A stretch of 64,000 nt of DNA from Ignavibacteriaceae bacterium (GTDB lineage Bacteria > Bacteroidota > Ignavibacteria > Ignavibacteriales > Ignavibacteriaceae): contig JABWCL010000004.1 in the NCBI GenBank assembly GCA_013360295.1, positions 1-64,000 of the forward strand, given 5' to 3'. Every line of letters starts with the position of its first letter. Positions within the stretch are counted from its first letter, which is position 1. The notes under the pieces were generated by a model. It made no database searches, was not told the DNA's origin, and saw only the letters and a list, made by a program, of their open reading frames with translations. The position numbers and the translations under genes were made by a program. Shown here piece after piece: positions 27,001-36,749 of this stretch.

Positions 27001-27641
27001 TAATACACTTCTTCGTCAGGAGCGGTTGCCTGGTCGCCGAGGAAAGCAGGCCAAATATATTTCCCGGCGCCCGGTGAATACCATCTCTCAGGCCAGGAGT
27101 CCGGTTTCCCGTCCCTGTTATTATCAGGAGCATTTAGTCTGGCGATCTCATTCGAAGTCGGATCAATATAGCCCGGCTTAGGGAGCCATCCCCATTTGAG
27201 CGTACCATCGGGGCTATAATCACCCTGCGATGTAAGAATGTAAGAATCAGAAGTGATCCTCAATGTATCGTTAGGCAGTCCGGGCCGAAAATTGACGACC
27301 TCACCTGCCGCCAGGGGACCGAATTCAAATCCGTATCCTAACCCATTCCATACAAGGTCGGCTTTGTTGCCAAGGTAATTAGGCTTCGTAATCGAACCGT
27401 AATTGAACAGTACGGTAGTGATCTTATTCCCGTTTACTATAACTTCACGGATTTCCCTGCTGTCGCCCTGAGTTTTGAACACACGGTTACTTTTGTAATT
27501 GTCTCCGAAGATCCTTACCATATCTTCATAACTCAATCCTTTGAGTTTATTATTTAACTTAGCGTCAGCCTCTGTCTGCGAATAAATTATATTTGCGGAA
27601 ATAAGGCTCAGAAGGACTATTAAAATTTTCAGATTTTTCAT
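24051..27641 (-). CDS. Large secreted protein with FN3-like and C-terminal T9SS/FlgD-like domain
   Basis: About 1196 residues from ATG 27641 (MKNLKILIVLLSL); a TTG four codons upstream is possible. A signal peptide ends near IYSQ. Around residues 410-470 there are clustered acidic motifs (DEDGDWDVTKDDIG, DVNGNNKYE) that could bind calcium. Near 610 an FN3-like segment (FDFQGYKIYRSRDY) appears. The end has NPYVGYS, IRIYTLTGELVKTLYKDD and a final GRFALIK, like a FlgD-type or T9SS type A sorting domain. It is surface or secreted, of unknown function. It lies between the TonB receptor and the PorV-like gene with gaps of about 18 bases. Confidence 0.82.
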   Translation of the reverse strand: MKNLKILIVLLSLISANIIYSQTEADAKLNNKLKGLSYEDMVRIFGDNYKSNRVFKTQGDSREIREVIVNGNKITTVLFNYGSITKPNYLGNKADLVWNGLGYGFEFGPLAAGEVVNFRPGLPNDTLRITSDSYILTSQGDYSPDGTLKWGWLPKPGYIDPTSNEIARLNAPDNNRDGKPDSWPERWYSPGAGKYIWPAFLGDQATAPDEEVYYVVDDYTNAEFAYYPFPSDSSKRGLGLDMEVRTLQFNNPLAEDIVFLVYQVTNASEKDIPKIYFGMQGDPHVGGPNDWGDDRAYFIPALGTLAEDYPQRARNMVYAWDEDGKGEGGKKCGYFGWKFLESPTKSQDGLDNDDDGLADESPFNKKGIFIDGITTPLTFGIADVTKYTTVYGAPRQRWSGDEDGDWDVTKDDIGIDGIGPDSPNYPGADYGEGDGYPSQGFYLDVNGNNKYEASEPISDDHLPGYKWAGSEPNFGIRDITESDQIGLSSFYAAQYGGTNFPNNDPLMWQWLSSNTIDPNQELLSQPGDNIFNFGTGPLYLAQGETQRFSMAILFGDNLNDLVLNAETSSRVLESDYRFAKPPDKPVVRAVAGDKKVTLYWNTESEGSFDPFLRAFDFQGYKIYRSRDYTFSDVYTITDGNGVPYLGQALFDQNTGKYAQFDLKDTISGFHPIEYVGRGIKYFLGSNTGLVHEYVDSSVTNGVRYYYAVVAYDAGSERFGIPPTETQSVITKDPITGKLKFDVNTVEVTPNPVPSGVLGAEAGISGAPTPSAGTISTGQIKVGILEDYVVPNKIYSINFTDNTTYNILDSSGVKESFISKDTVFVDLSKQNIVEGSVEVYTSGNTLVDTTNYIINYDAGKIKARDHGLLAAGQSFNVYYRYYPVYRSKLINNEDGNRTFDGLRVYVMNDSLTIDNAKTGFSDKSVNNSFTAQHWNHTVGSSNLRVKYRADFEIRWNSLDSVRTVAGVDTFYQWLEVGDSARSVLSPAQRTIMTPFRIVNVTENLPATYLIQEKSLLRKNKWEWGETIVLQPQGEAGFRTSYEIIINRPPVDSIPDVYPKKGDVFTLFNKKPFAAGDRFKFETKEIKYEPSVAKGMLEDVIVVPNPYVGYSVAEEPGLSPTSRGERQIQFRNLPPTCTIRIYTLTGELVKTLYKDDLTGYVSWDLLSSEGQRTAYGVYIYHVDAPGVGEKIGRFALIK

Positions 27642-27659
27642 ATAAAACAGCAAACCTTA

Positions 27660-30503
27660 TCAATTAAATATTAAGGAAAAACCAAGCCTGACTTCGCGCG
27701 GTGCCCCGACACGCTCCGGCCTCTGTGAGTAGTACCCGTCTAACTGGCTCATTCCGAAGAGTCCGACGTCACCGCGGGTGATCCTCCTTCTCAAATCATT
27801 GAACTGTATCGCGCTCTGAACCTGTTCAACATTGGAAAGAGCTCTTCCAGAACTTGCGTACACAAAATATTCATTCTCCGTGTCAAAGAGGTTCTCAACC
27901 TGCAGGAACACTGTCAGGTCAAAGGCACCAAGGGTGAAGAATTTCTCGAACTTCATATTCACGTTCCAGTTCAGAGGCTGGTTATCTGAGTTCTGATCAT
28001 ACCTTACCTGAACAAGGTTGGATGGAAGTGATACTGTATAAGGGGTACCTGTCTCAAGGGAGAATACAACGCCGAGATTCCAGTCATCGGGTTCGGTCAA
28101 AGCCATCGTGGCGTTGATTACGTGTGTCCTGTCAAATGAAAGCGGCACAAGATAAGTCTCGCTCTGTTTCCCTGAGATCTCACTGAAGAATATTTCATCA
28201 GCCGGTTCGGTTCTGCTCCCTTCAGCCACTGAAAATGTATAATCAAGTGATGCTGAGAACATACTTCCGGGCGCTCTCTTCTTCAAAAATGAAAGTGTAA
28301 CACCCCTCGAATTTGAATAAGCAAGGTTTGTTAGGAGATAATATTCTCTTCCCGTACTTGTGAACATTGTCTGGGTGTAAATATAATTCTTAACGTCTTT
28401 GTAGTAGGCAGTGAGATCAAATTTAAAATCTTCAGTTAACTGCTGTTGTAATCCGACTTCGTACTGAACTGATCTTTGCGGTTCAACGTTAGTGTTACCA
28501 AATGTAGGCGTGGAACCGAAGTTGGTTACATAGTTACTGTGATTGGAATACAGCTGTGAGAGCTGTCCGATCTGGTAGAAATGACCGTAAGATAATCTTA
28601 TTACCGCTCTGTCGGTTATCGGATAAGACATACTGATGCGCGGAGACAGCGTATGTTTAACTTCAGCGTCCTCGTTATAAGCTGTTATGAATCCGAAAAG
28701 CGAATCAACCAGGTTCTGGGAAAGTGACGGATTGTACTGCGACGCAGGATCAAACATCTCATATCTCAATCCAGCGTTAAGGATAAAAGAAGACTCAAAT
28801 TCTATTTTATCCTGAAGATAGAAAGCAAAATTAAACGGATACTTTGTATAATTATTATAAAGTGAAGGAGATGTAGGTATTCTCCTCACAAGCTGCAGAG
28901 TGGAATCATAGAGCAAATCGGAAGTGTTGATCGTTGCAAAGTCACCTGTTGACGAAAGCTTTCCGATCTCGATCGTATATGATTCAACCCATAGTTTGTG
29001 AAGTCTTAATTCAAATCCTGATTTCACTTCATGAATATTGAATAATTGAGCTACAAGATCGGCCTTGAAGCCTGTCGTATTTGTTTCTCTCTGGATTCTG
29101 TAGTTATCAGTACCGCCCGCATAAAAGAACGTATTTCCGATCGTTCTGAGGTAAATACTCGGCAGGTAACGAGGATCATTATAATCTTCATATAAATAGT
29201 ATTTGGACCTGTTTGTACCGTGCGAAGCCTTTAAGGTGTAGAACATCTTTTCCGATACTGTATGAGTAAAATCAATCGAGTTTACTAGTCCGTCACTATA
29301 ATTGGTTCCCACTCCGTCAGGGTTATATTTAAACGAATTGCTGTAACTTTTTGATTCACCGTTATCGTAAACAAATTCGTATTTCAGTTTCAGAGTAGGA
29401 GTGAACTTGTAACTAAGATTACCCTGGAAGTTAAAACTTGTAAAGGGATTCATCGGAACGGGTGCGCCGTCTCCGGTGGGGGCGCCGTTACTCGTATTGT
29501 TGTATGGATTAAAATAATAGGATTCAGTCGTGTTGCCGTATCGCGGATCAGTCGAACTGAAATTATCGCGGGTCAGGTAAGAATCGGTTGTGTTATAAAG
29601 GCGATTTCCGTACAGCCGCCCCATAAAATTCTCGAAAACGCTGGAGAAATAAAATTTCGCGTCTCCCGGTATAGGGATGGGTCCGCCTACAGTTAATTCT
29701 GTTCTGGCACGGTTAAGCGGCTGGATGACACCTATCTGAGAGAAAAGCTCATCTCTCCCTGAAAGATAATCACCGACATAACCTCTGACACCGAAGGTGT
29801 ATTTTTCACCTCCTTCTTTTGTTACATAATTTACAACGCCGCTGAGCGCGTTTCCGTACTGGGCGCTGAAGGTTCCGGTTGAAACAGAAACTTCCTGCAC
29901 CGCGTTCGTCGCGATTCCGATGGAATTCTGATTTCCATACGGATCATTAAGCGAAATTCCGTTCAGCGTGAAAGCGATCTCATCACTTCTTCCGCCGCGT
30001 ATGTGCAGTGTTCCGCTGTTGCTTACAACGACTCCAGCCTGAAGCCTTATCACATCGCTGATCTGATCAACCGGCAATTCCTGAATGCTCTCGGCATTGA
30101 TCGCCACTGTTGGATTTGTAAGATCTTTTCGTATCAGAGGGTTCCTGTCTCCCTGAACGATCACAGGAGGCAGATCAATAGATCCGGAACTCAGTTCAAA
30201 ATTTAGTTTTGTTGTAAAATCAACATTCACCCGGATATCTTTGACAGTCATTTTCTGGTATCCCACAAGACTGGCAGTCAGGCTGTAGACACCGGGGGGA
30301 ACATTCAAAATAACATAATTGCCGTCAACATCGGCTGCGGCGCCAAGTGTTTTTCCTTCAATTTTAACGGCTGCAAAAGGGATCGGTTCACCTGTTTCTT
30401 TGTCTTTAACGGTGCCGGCAATTTTACCGCTGGCTTGGCCGAAAAGAAAAGGTGAGGAAAAGAAAAGTATGAGCAGGAAGAGGGAGGGTAACAACCTACG
30501 CAT
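27660..30503 (-). CDS. TonB-dependent receptor with carboxypeptidase-regulatory-like domain
   Basis: 947 residues. A signal peptide ends at LFGQA. Residues ~25-115 form a CarboxypepD_reg-like domain (GTVKDKETGEPIPFAAVKIEG, GNYVILNVPPGVYSL). The plug domain follows (ISDVIRLQAGVVVSNSGTLHIRGGRSDEIAFTLNGI, VSTGTFSAQYGNALSGVVNYVTKEGG), then a 22-strand-type barrel ending in LGFSLIFN. There is no SusC-like hallmark, so the substrate is unknown. It is the first gene of an operon with a secreted protein and a PorV-like protein. Confidence 0.92.
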   Translation of the reverse strand: MRRLLPSLFLLILFFSSPFLFGQASGKIAGTVKDKETGEPIPFAAVKIEGKTLGAAADVDGNYVILNVPPGVYSLTASLVGYQKMTVKDIRVNVDFTTKLNFELSSGSIDLPPVIVQGDRNPLIRKDLTNPTVAINAESIQELPVDQISDVIRLQAGVVVSNSGTLHIRGGRSDEIAFTLNGISLNDPYGNQNSIGIATNAVQEVSVSTGTFSAQYGNALSGVVNYVTKEGGEKYTFGVRGYVGDYLSGRDELFSQIGVIQPLNRARTELTVGGPIPIPGDAKFYFSSVFENFMGRLYGNRLYNTTDSYLTRDNFSSTDPRYGNTTESYYFNPYNNTSNGAPTGDGAPVPMNPFTSFNFQGNLSYKFTPTLKLKYEFVYDNGESKSYSNSFKYNPDGVGTNYSDGLVNSIDFTHTVSEKMFYTLKASHGTNRSKYYLYEDYNDPRYLPSIYLRTIGNTFFYAGGTDNYRIQRETNTTGFKADLVAQLFNIHEVKSGFELRLHKLWVESYTIEIGKLSSTGDFATINTSDLLYDSTLQLVRRIPTSPSLYNNYTKYPFNFAFYLQDKIEFESSFILNAGLRYEMFDPASQYNPSLSQNLVDSLFGFITAYNEDAEVKHTLSPRISMSYPITDRAVIRLSYGHFYQIGQLSQLYSNHSNYVTNFGSTPTFGNTNVEPQRSVQYEVGLQQQLTEDFKFDLTAYYKDVKNYIYTQTMFTSTGREYYLLTNLAYSNSRGVTLSFLKKRAPGSMFSASLDYTFSVAEGSRTEPADEIFFSEISGKQSETYLVPLSFDRTHVINATMALTEPDDWNLGVVFSLETGTPYTVSLPSNLVQVRYDQNSDNQPLNWNVNMKFEKFFTLGAFDLTVFLQVENLFDTENEYFVYASSGRALSNVEQVQSAIQFNDLRRRITRGDVGLFGMSQLDGYYSQRPERVGAPREVRLGFSLIFN

Positions 30504-30664
30504 TCATAAACCTCAATTATGATAAATAAGAAAATACATATCTTTAAATATATGTAGGATTATTAATGAATGCCAAATTTTATTTGTAAATATATAGAAT
30601 ATCCTGACTTAAAATTTAGCCGGAAAAATCGTATATTAATAGTTTAAATTATTTTGGAATTTGA
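30504..30664. promoter_or_regulatory. Divergent promoter region, TonB receptor / ychF
   Basis: A 161-base very AT-rich spacer between two divergent starts. It includes an imperfect inverted repeat, ACATAT / ATATGT, around 30534-30553. No reliable -35/-10 pair could be fixed by eye. Confidence 0.4.
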
Positions 30665-31744
30665 ATGCAAATCGGTTTAATAGGATTACAAAATTCAGGG
30701 AAAACAGTACTCTTCAAAACGCTGTTAAACAGTTCCGGCAGCGCCGCGCAGGGGAAGGCTGATCAGACTCGTACAGTAGTTAAGGTTCCCGACCAAAGAC
30801 TTAACAAACTCACTTCCATCTTCAATCCTAAAAAGCAGGTTAACGCGACTCTTGAAATTGATGACGTTGCAGGCTTGCAGGTCGGAGACGACGGTAAGAT
30901 CAGGATTACCTCCGATTTTCTGAATAAAGTGAAAAACTGCGACGCGCTTCTGCACGTTGTTCGTCAGTTTGAGAACGATGCTGTCCCGCATCCCGAAAAC
31001 TCAATTGACCCGCTCAGGGATATTAATTTCCTTGAGACTGAATTCCTGTTTTCCGATATGGCAATGATTGAGAACCGCCTTGAGAAAATAAAAAAGGATA
31101 TGCTGAAATCGAAAACTGATCAGCTTCAGAGGGAACTCCCTGTTTTCACAAAGCTCCAGGAACATGTTAATAAAGAACTTCCCATCCGTCTTCTTAGCCT
31201 GGATGAAAATGAAAAACGCACGCTCTCAGGTTATCAGTTCCTTACCCTTAAACCGATGATCAGAGGAATCAACTTTGATGAAAATTCTAAAGATAAAGTC
31301 GGATCTATGGTTAAACAAATCGAGGACAGCTTCCCCGAACATAAACCGACAATCGTCCCCTTCTTTGCCCAGTTTGAGTTCGAACTATCTTCACTCTCCA
31401 AAGAAGAAGCAGAAGTATTTATGCAGGATTTTGGTATAACCGATTCGGCACTTGACCGTATACTCGGTTCATTTTATAATATGCTCGGACTACAGTCTTT
31501 CTTCACCGTCGGGGAAGATGAGTGCAGGGCATGGACAATAACAAAAGGAATGACTGCGCAAGAATCGGCAGGAGTTATTCATACGGATTTTTACAATAAA
31601 TTTATCAGGGCGGAAGTCGTGGGTTATGAAGATTTTATAAACCACGGTTCAATCGCTAAATGCAAGGATGCCGGGGCGTGGCGCCTTGAAGGAAAAGAGT
31701 ATATCGTCAAAGACGGTGATATACTTAATATAAGGCACAACTAA
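30665..31744 (+). CDS. ychF: YchF/OLA1-family ATPase/GTPase
   Basis: 359 residues. The N-terminal P-loop is GLQNSGKT (residues 6-13). The G3-like motif is DVAGL, and the family-specific NxxE motif that replaces NKxD appears as NFDE. A coiled-coil insertion lies around 125-165. The C-terminal TGS domain has EDECRAWTITKG, AGVIHTDF, FIRAEVVGYEDF and WRLEGKEYIVKDGDI, all typical of YchF. Family members bind the ribosome and hydrolyse ATP. The P-loop differs from the common GLPNVGKST and lacks its final Ser/Thr pair (GKTV). The next gene, typA, is 41 bases downstream. Confidence 0.88.
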   Translation: MQIGLIGLQNSGKTVLFKTLLNSSGSAAQGKADQTRTVVKVPDQRLNKLTSIFNPKKQVNATLEIDDVAGLQVGDDGKIRITSDFLNKVKNCDALLHVVRQFENDAVPHPENSIDPLRDINFLETEFLFSDMAMIENRLEKIKKDMLKSKTDQLQRELPVFTKLQEHVNKELPIRLLSLDENEKRTLSGYQFLTLKPMIRGINFDENSKDKVGSMVKQIEDSFPEHKPTIVPFFAQFEFELSSLSKEEAEVFMQDFGITDSALDRILGSFYNMLGLQSFFTVGEDECRAWTITKGMTAQESAGVIHTDFYNKFIRAEVVGYEDFINHGSIAKCKDAGAWRLEGKEYIVKDGDILNIRHN

Positions 31745-31785
31745 TTTTTTTAATTTAAGCATTTTACTACAAGGACAGGACATTT

Positions 31786-33612
31786 TTGAATACACCAGAG
31801 AAGATCAGGAACATCGCGATTATCGCTCACGTTGACCACGGAAAGACAACATTAGTTGACCATATACTCAAGCAGACAGGGGCTTTCAGAGAAAATCAGC
31901 AGGTCGAAAAAAGGGTTATGGACTCTAACGCCATAGAAAAAGAAAGAGGAATTACCATCCTCGCAAAAAATCTCAGCGTAAAGTACAAAGATTATAAGGT
32001 TAACATTGTAGATACACCCGGACACGCGGACTTTGGCGGCGAAGTCGAAAGAACTCTTAAGATGGTAGAAGGCGTGCTTTTACTGGTTGATGCCGCGGAA
32101 GGCCCTCTCCCACAGACAAAATTCGTGTTACGTAAATCACTTGAACTGGGTCTAAAACCCATTGTCGTTATTAATAAAATCGACAGGAAAGATGCCCGCC
32201 CCGACGAAGTTCTCAACGAAGTTTTCGACCTGTTTGTAAGTCTCGGCGCTGATGACGACCAGTTGGATTTCCCGTATGTTTACGCGATTGCCAAGCAGGG
32301 AATCGCGAAAATCCATTTGACTGATGAGAGTGTTAACCTTCACCCGCTTCTTGATCTTATAATAGAAAAGATTCCGCACCCTGATGTTCCGGTGGATGAA
32401 CCTTACAGACTATTAATCTCCGCGATTGATTATAATGACTACCTGGGCAGGATTGGCATAGGCAAACTTCATTCCGGTAAACTATCCGTTGGAGATGAGA
32501 CAATCCTTATTCCCGCAAGCGGCGATAGGATCAAGTCAAAGATCAGCAAGATGTATGTTTACGAAAACATCAAGCGCATCGAGACTGAAGAGGCTTACGC
32601 CGGTGATATCATTGCGATCGCCGGACTGGAAGACCTCGATATCGGCGATACGCTTGCGCATCCTTTAAATGCTGAACCCCTTCCTACTCTGGCGGTGGAG
32701 GAGCCCAGAATCACGATGAATTTTATCGTCAACAACTCCCCTTTCGCGGGTAAAGAGGGGAAGTATGTTACCACCAGAAATATCAGTGAAAGGCTTTCCC
32801 GTGAGCTAAAAACCAACGTAGGACTGAGAGTCGAAATGACTGACTCCCCGGATACATTCAAAGTAAGCGGCAGAGGCGAACTTCACCTCGCGATTCTCAT
32901 CGAAAATATGCGCCGGGAATCTTATGAACTTCAGGTCAGTAAACCGCAGGTTATCCTTAAAAAAATCGCTGATGTAATGTGCGAACCCGTTGAACATGTA
33001 ATAATAGATGTACCGGAAGCGTTTGTAGGGACTGTTATAGAAAAACTCGGCAAAAGAAAGGGTGAACTGAAAAATATGATTACTTTTAATGACTTTACCC
33101 GCATCGAATTCTTCGTTCCTTCCCGCGGATTAATTGGCTACCGTTCCGAGTTTTTAACTGACACAAAAGGTGAAGGTATTTTACATCATAACTTCCACGG
33201 ATATGAACCTTTCAAAGGAGAAATTGTCCAGCGTCAGCGCGGCGCGCTTGTCGCGATGGAAGAAGGTACAGCCTCCGCTTACGCTATGTTTAAGCTTCAG
33301 GAAAGGGCTGTATTTTTTATTGACCCGGGGATTAAGGTCTATGAGGGGATGGTTGTCGGGGAAAATTCCCGCGATAACGATATGCGCGTTAACGTAACTA
33401 AGACTAAACAGCTCACGAATATGCGTGCTTCCGGAGCCGACGAAGCAATTCGCCTCGAACCGCCCACAATTCTTACTCTAGAACAGGCACTGGAATGGAT
33501 TACGGACGATGAACTCGTCGAAATTACCCCAAATTCCATCCGGCTTAGGAAGAAATACCTGACTGAACTTGATAAGAAGAGTGCCAGGCTGGCACAAAAG
33601 GTTGAAAACTAA
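31786..33612 (+). CDS. typA: Ribosome-associated GTPase TypA/BipA
   Basis: 608 residues, starting at TTG with an AGGACAGGA ribosome-binding stretch upstream. Seen: G1 AHVDHGKT, switch [10 protein letters not shown]3 [14 protein letters not shown] and G4 NKID. The EF-G-like domain 5 and the BipA-specific C-terminal domain follow, with [15 protein letters not shown] and [15 protein letters not shown]. TypA helps ribosome assembly and stress adaptation. Length and motifs are normal. Confidence 0.96.
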   Translation: MNTPEKIRNIAIIAHVDHGKTTLVDHILKQTGAFRENQQVEKRVMDSNAIEKERGITILAKNLSVKYKDYKVNIVDTPGHADFGGEVERTLKMVEGVLLLVDAAEGPLPQTKFVLRKSLELGLKPIVVINKIDRKDARPDEVLNEVFDLFVSLGADDDQLDFPYVYAIAKQGIAKIHLTDESVNLHPLLDLIIEKIPHPDVPVDEPYRLLISAIDYNDYLGRIGIGKLHSGKLSVGDETILIPASGDRIKSKISKMYVYENIKRIETEEAYAGDIIAIAGLEDLDIGDTLAHPLNAEPLPTLAVEEPRITMNFIVNNSPFAGKEGKYVTTRNISERLSRELKTNVGLRVEMTDSPDTFKVSGRGELHLAILIENMRRESYELQVSKPQVILKKIADVMCEPVEHVIIDVPEAFVGTVIEKLGKRKGELKNMITFNDFTRIEFFVPSRGLIGYRSEFLTDTKGEGILHHNFHGYEPFKGEIVQRQRGALVAMEEGTASAYAMFKLQERAVFFIDPGIKVYEGMVVGENSRDNDMRVNVTKTKQLTNMRASGADEAIRLEPPTILTLEQALEWITDDELVEITPNSIRLRKKYLTELDKKSARLAQKVEN

Positions 33613-33762
33613 CAAATAAAACCCGTCCGGACGGAAGAAAAACTTTATTTTTGGGTTTTGGGGAAGTATAGGGCTTTCCCCTTGTTTATCAGTGGTAAAG
33701 AAGCTAATTTTAAACAATGATTTTTTTAATTTTATCACTTTAAATAACAATCCGGAAAATTT

Positions 33763-34980
33763 ATGAGCTTAAGTCAAATCGCTCGAGCCCTCAAACCTTC
33801 ACCAACCTTATTACTAAATGAAAAAGCAGCTATTCTCAGAGATAAAGGAGAACCTGTTATTCATCTTGGTGGAGGTGAACCTAAAAGTAAAGTACCAATT
33901 GACGCGTTACTGGCAGCAGCCAGCCATATCAACACGGGTGAGATCAGGTATACACCCGCTGATGGAATACCCGCGCTAAAAAAAGCAATTATCAGATACA
34001 CCGAAGAATTTTATCACCGCAGTGTAGCACCCGAAAACGTAATCGTTTCAGGCGGAGCAAAGCAGGCGATACTCTGTGCCCTTCAGGCTATTCTCAATCC
34101 CCAGGAAGAAGTAGTTTATCCTGCACCATATTGGGTGAGTTACCCCGAAATGGCAAAGCTTTGCGGCGCGATCGGAGTTCCGGTTCTCCCCGAAGACGGA
34201 ACATTCTATCCGCGGATCCAGGATATTGAACAGAGAGTCGGAAGCTACACCAAGGCAGTCATTATTAATAGTCCGAATAATCCTTCCGGTGCTATGTACA
34301 GCGAACAGTTCATTTCTGATATAGTAGACTTCTGCGAACGCAGAGGACTTTGGCTAATCATGGATGATATATATCACCGCCTTATTTTTGACGGAAGAAA
34401 ACCTTTAAGCGCATTTGATTACGCTAAGGATCTTTCAGAGAATTCGAAAATTATTATTATCAACGGCGTATCAAAGCAATACGCAATGACTGGCTTCAGG
34501 ATTGGCTGGGCAGTAGGGAATAAAAAAGTTATCGAAGCTATGACAAACATCCAGGGACACCAGACCTCAGGACCAAGCGTTCTCCTGCAGAAGGCAGCTG
34601 TGGGGGCTCTTAACGGAGTACAGTCGAGTGTTGAAAGCCTCCGTGTTACACTCGAAAACAACCGGAACGTCCTTGTTGACAGGCTTCAGGCTTTTGACGG
34701 AATCCACGTCACAAAACCTGACGGAACATTCTACTGCTTCGCTGACTTCAGTGCATACGAAAAGAATTCCAATAAACTTAGCCAGTTACTTGTTGATAAA
34801 GTTATGGTACTCACTGTGCCAGGCGCCGAGTTCGGGCTTGAAGGATACCTCAGGTTAAGTTACTGCGGTTCAATTAAAGACATTACCGAAGGTATTGAGA
34901 GAATTAAGTGGGTTCTCGATCCAAACTCCCCAAATGAATTATATATTGGAGACCGTAAATTAGTGAGGGATTGGTCATGA
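33763..34980 (+). CDS. Class I/II PLP aminotransferase (aspartate aminotransferase type)
   Basis: 405 residues. Seen: SGGAKQAILCALQAI, PAPYWVSYPEM (Tyr/Trp stacking on PLP), NSPNNPSGAMYS, the PLP-lysine motif GVSKQYAMTGFRIGWAVG, and a C-terminal Arg in GYLRLSYCGS for the substrate carboxylate. This matches the Igamma-type aspartate aminotransferases of bacteria. It overlaps pckA by four bases (ATGA), pointing to joint control of oxaloacetate: transamination to aspartate and decarboxylation to PEP. Confidence 0.88.
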   Translation: MSLSQIARALKPSPTLLLNEKAAILRDKGEPVIHLGGGEPKSKVPIDALLAAASHINTGEIRYTPADGIPALKKAIIRYTEEFYHRSVAPENVIVSGGAKQAILCALQAILNPQEEVVYPAPYWVSYPEMAKLCGAIGVPVLPEDGTFYPRIQDIEQRVGSYTKAVIINSPNNPSGAMYSEQFISDIVDFCERRGLWLIMDDIYHRLIFDGRKPLSAFDYAKDLSENSKIIIINGVSKQYAMTGFRIGWAVGNKKVIEAMTNIQGHQTSGPSVLLQKAAVGALNGVQSSVESLRVTLENNRNVLVDRLQAFDGIHVTKPDGTFYCFADFSAYEKNSNKLSQLLVDKVMVLTVPGAEFGLEGYLRLSYCGSIKDITEGIERIKWVLDPNSPNELYIGDRKLVRDWS

Positions 34981-36638
34981 GTAAATATCTCGAATTCAAT
35001 ACCCCCGCATCCAAGGAAGCCAGGGAGCTGGCGGCGGATTTCAAACTCGAAAATATGGGGCTGACCCATCTGGACAGAGTGTATTGGAATTTGCCAGATG
35101 AAGCACTGTATGAAGAGATCATTTTCAGGAATGAAGCGAAGCTTTCTGTTGATGGTCCGATAGTAGTTAAGACGGGTAAATGGACCGCCCGTGCAGCTTC
35201 CGATAAGTATATAGTAAAAGAAGAAAGCACGGAAAATAATATCTGGTGGGGACAATACAACCGTCCATATAGCCTGGAGAAATTCAATTCCCTTCTGATG
35301 AGGGTTCAGGCTTATGCCCAGGGTGAAGAATTTTTTGTTCAGGACTGCTACGCCGGTGCGGATCCCGATTACCGTTTGCCCATCAGAGTGATCACAGAAA
35401 AAGCCTGGCATAGTCTTTTCGCCAGGAATATGTTTATCTGCACAAACGATAAAGATACCCTGAAAAAGTTCACTCCCGAGTTCACAATCCTTTGCGTACC
35501 CGGATTCAAAGTTGACCCCAGGGTTGACGGGACATCCACAGAAACTGCAATAATTCTTAATTTCGACCAGAGGATAGCAATTATTGCTAACACACTCTAC
35601 GGCGGAGAAATTAAGAAATCAGTATTCACTGTTCTTAATTTCCTGCTGACCTTCCAGGACGTGCTGCCAATGCACTGTTCCGCGAACGTCGGCGACTCCG
35701 GTGACGTTGCTCTCTTCTTCGGGCTTTCAGGTACCGGTAAAACCACTCTCTCCGCTGATCCGAAAAGAAGGCTGATCGGCGACGATGAGCACGGATGGGG
35801 GCCAAACGGAGTATTTAATTTTGAAGGCGGATGCTACGCGAAAGTTATACGACTCTCCGCGGAGCATGAACCTCAGATATACGCCTGTACACACAGGTTT
35901 GGTACAATCCTCGAAAATGTCGTTTGTGATCCCGTAACAAGGAAAATTGACCTGGATGACGATTCTTTAACGGAAAACACTCGCGCAAGTTATCCGCTGG
36001 AATTTATTCCTAATGTAGTACCGGATAAAATGTCACGCACTCATCCGAAGAATATCATATTCCTTACCTGTGATGCTTCAGGCGTTCTGCCTCCTATAGC
36101 AAGGCTTAATCCTCATCAGGCACAGTATCACTTCATAAGCGGTTACACTTCCAAGATCGCCGGCACCGAACTCGGCCTCGGCATTGAACCGCAGATCACT
36201 TTCAGCGCTTGCTTCGGTGCTCCTTTTATGGTAAGGCAGCCTTTCGAATACGCAAGGATGCTGAGCGAAAGAATGACTAAATATGACGCCCAGTGCTGGC
36301 TCGTAAATACCGGATGGGTCGGAGGAAGATTTGGCGTGGGAAAACGTATCAGCATTCGGCATACACGAAACCTCCTGAATGCCGCACTTGATGGACAACT
36401 GGATAAAGTGAAATACAGGAAAGACAAACTGTTCGGGTTCGAAGTTCCTCTTTCCTGCCCGGATGTACCACAGGATGTGCTTGATCCTTCTGCCTCCTGG
36501 GGGAATAAAGATGAATACTGGAAAAAATATGATGCTCTCGCTGCCCGATTCATCGAAAACTTCAAACTGTTCAAAGAAGGATGTTCCCCTGAGGTGATTA
36601 AATCAGGGCCAAAACGTCTTTCGCAGGTGAAAGTATAA
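34977..36638 (+). CDS. pckA: Phosphoenolpyruvate carboxykinase (ATP)
   Basis: About 553 residues from the ATG that overlaps the previous stop; a TTG two codons upstream is in frame but less likely. Seen: MHCSANVGDSGDVALFFGLS, the kinase-1a P-loop GLSGTGKTTLSAD, kinase-2 GDDEHGWG, and a late TRNLLNAAL segment. The enzyme converts oxaloacetate and ATP to PEP and CO2 in gluconeogenesis. Cytoplasmic. The Asp aminotransferase upstream provides or uses the same oxaloacetate. A stem-loop follows at 36652-36688. Confidence 0.95.
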   Translation: MSKYLEFNTPASKEARELAADFKLENMGLTHLDRVYWNLPDEALYEEIIFRNEAKLSVDGPIVVKTGKWTARAASDKYIVKEESTENNIWWGQYNRPYSLEKFNSLLMRVQAYAQGEEFFVQDCYAGADPDYRLPIRVITEKAWHSLFARNMFICTNDKDTLKKFTPEFTILCVPGFKVDPRVDGTSTETAIILNFDQRIAIIANTLYGGEIKKSVFTVLNFLLTFQDVLPMHCSANVGDSGDVALFFGLSGTGKTTLSADPKRRLIGDDEHGWGPNGVFNFEGGCYAKVIRLSAEHEPQIYACTHRFGTILENVVCDPVTRKIDLDDDSLTENTRASYPLEFIPNVVPDKMSRTHPKNIIFLTCDASGVLPPIARLNPHQAQYHFISGYTSKIAGTELGLGIEPQITFSACFGAPFMVRQPFEYARMLSERMTKYDAQCWLVNTGWVGGRFGVGKRISIRHTRNLLNAALDGQLDKVKYRKDKLFGFEVPLSCPDVPQDVLDPSASWGNKDEYWKKYDALAARFIENFKLFKEGCSPEVIKSGPKRLSQVKV

Positions 36639-36651
36639 AGCTATTAAACTA

Positions 36652-36688
36652 AACCGCCTGCGGATTTTTAACCATTCCGCAGGCGGTT
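36652..36688 (+). terminator. Stem-loop after pckA
   Basis: A 13-base inverted repeat, AACCGCCTGCGGA (36652-36664) / TCCGCAGGCGGTT (36676-36688). No clean T run follows on the plus strand. On the minus strand it is followed by a T-rich stretch, so it may work in both directions or as an mRNA 3' stabiliser. Confidence 0.65.
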
Positions 36689-36749
36689 AAAGGCAAAAAT
36701 TACTCTATTTTAATTCCGGGGATTCTTTAGCAATTTTAAATCAGTTTTT

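Noticed and set aside
33618-33659. Possible terminator after typA (CCGTCCGGACGG palindrome within AAAACCC/GGGTTTT arms)
   Set aside because: The palindrome has no loop, and the outer arms span about 40 bases with no T run; not a convincing terminator.
34860-35411. A 183-codon minus-strand frame over the aminotransferase/pckA junction
   Set aside because: It overlaps two well-supported enzymes on the plus strand and has no recognisable protein family features.
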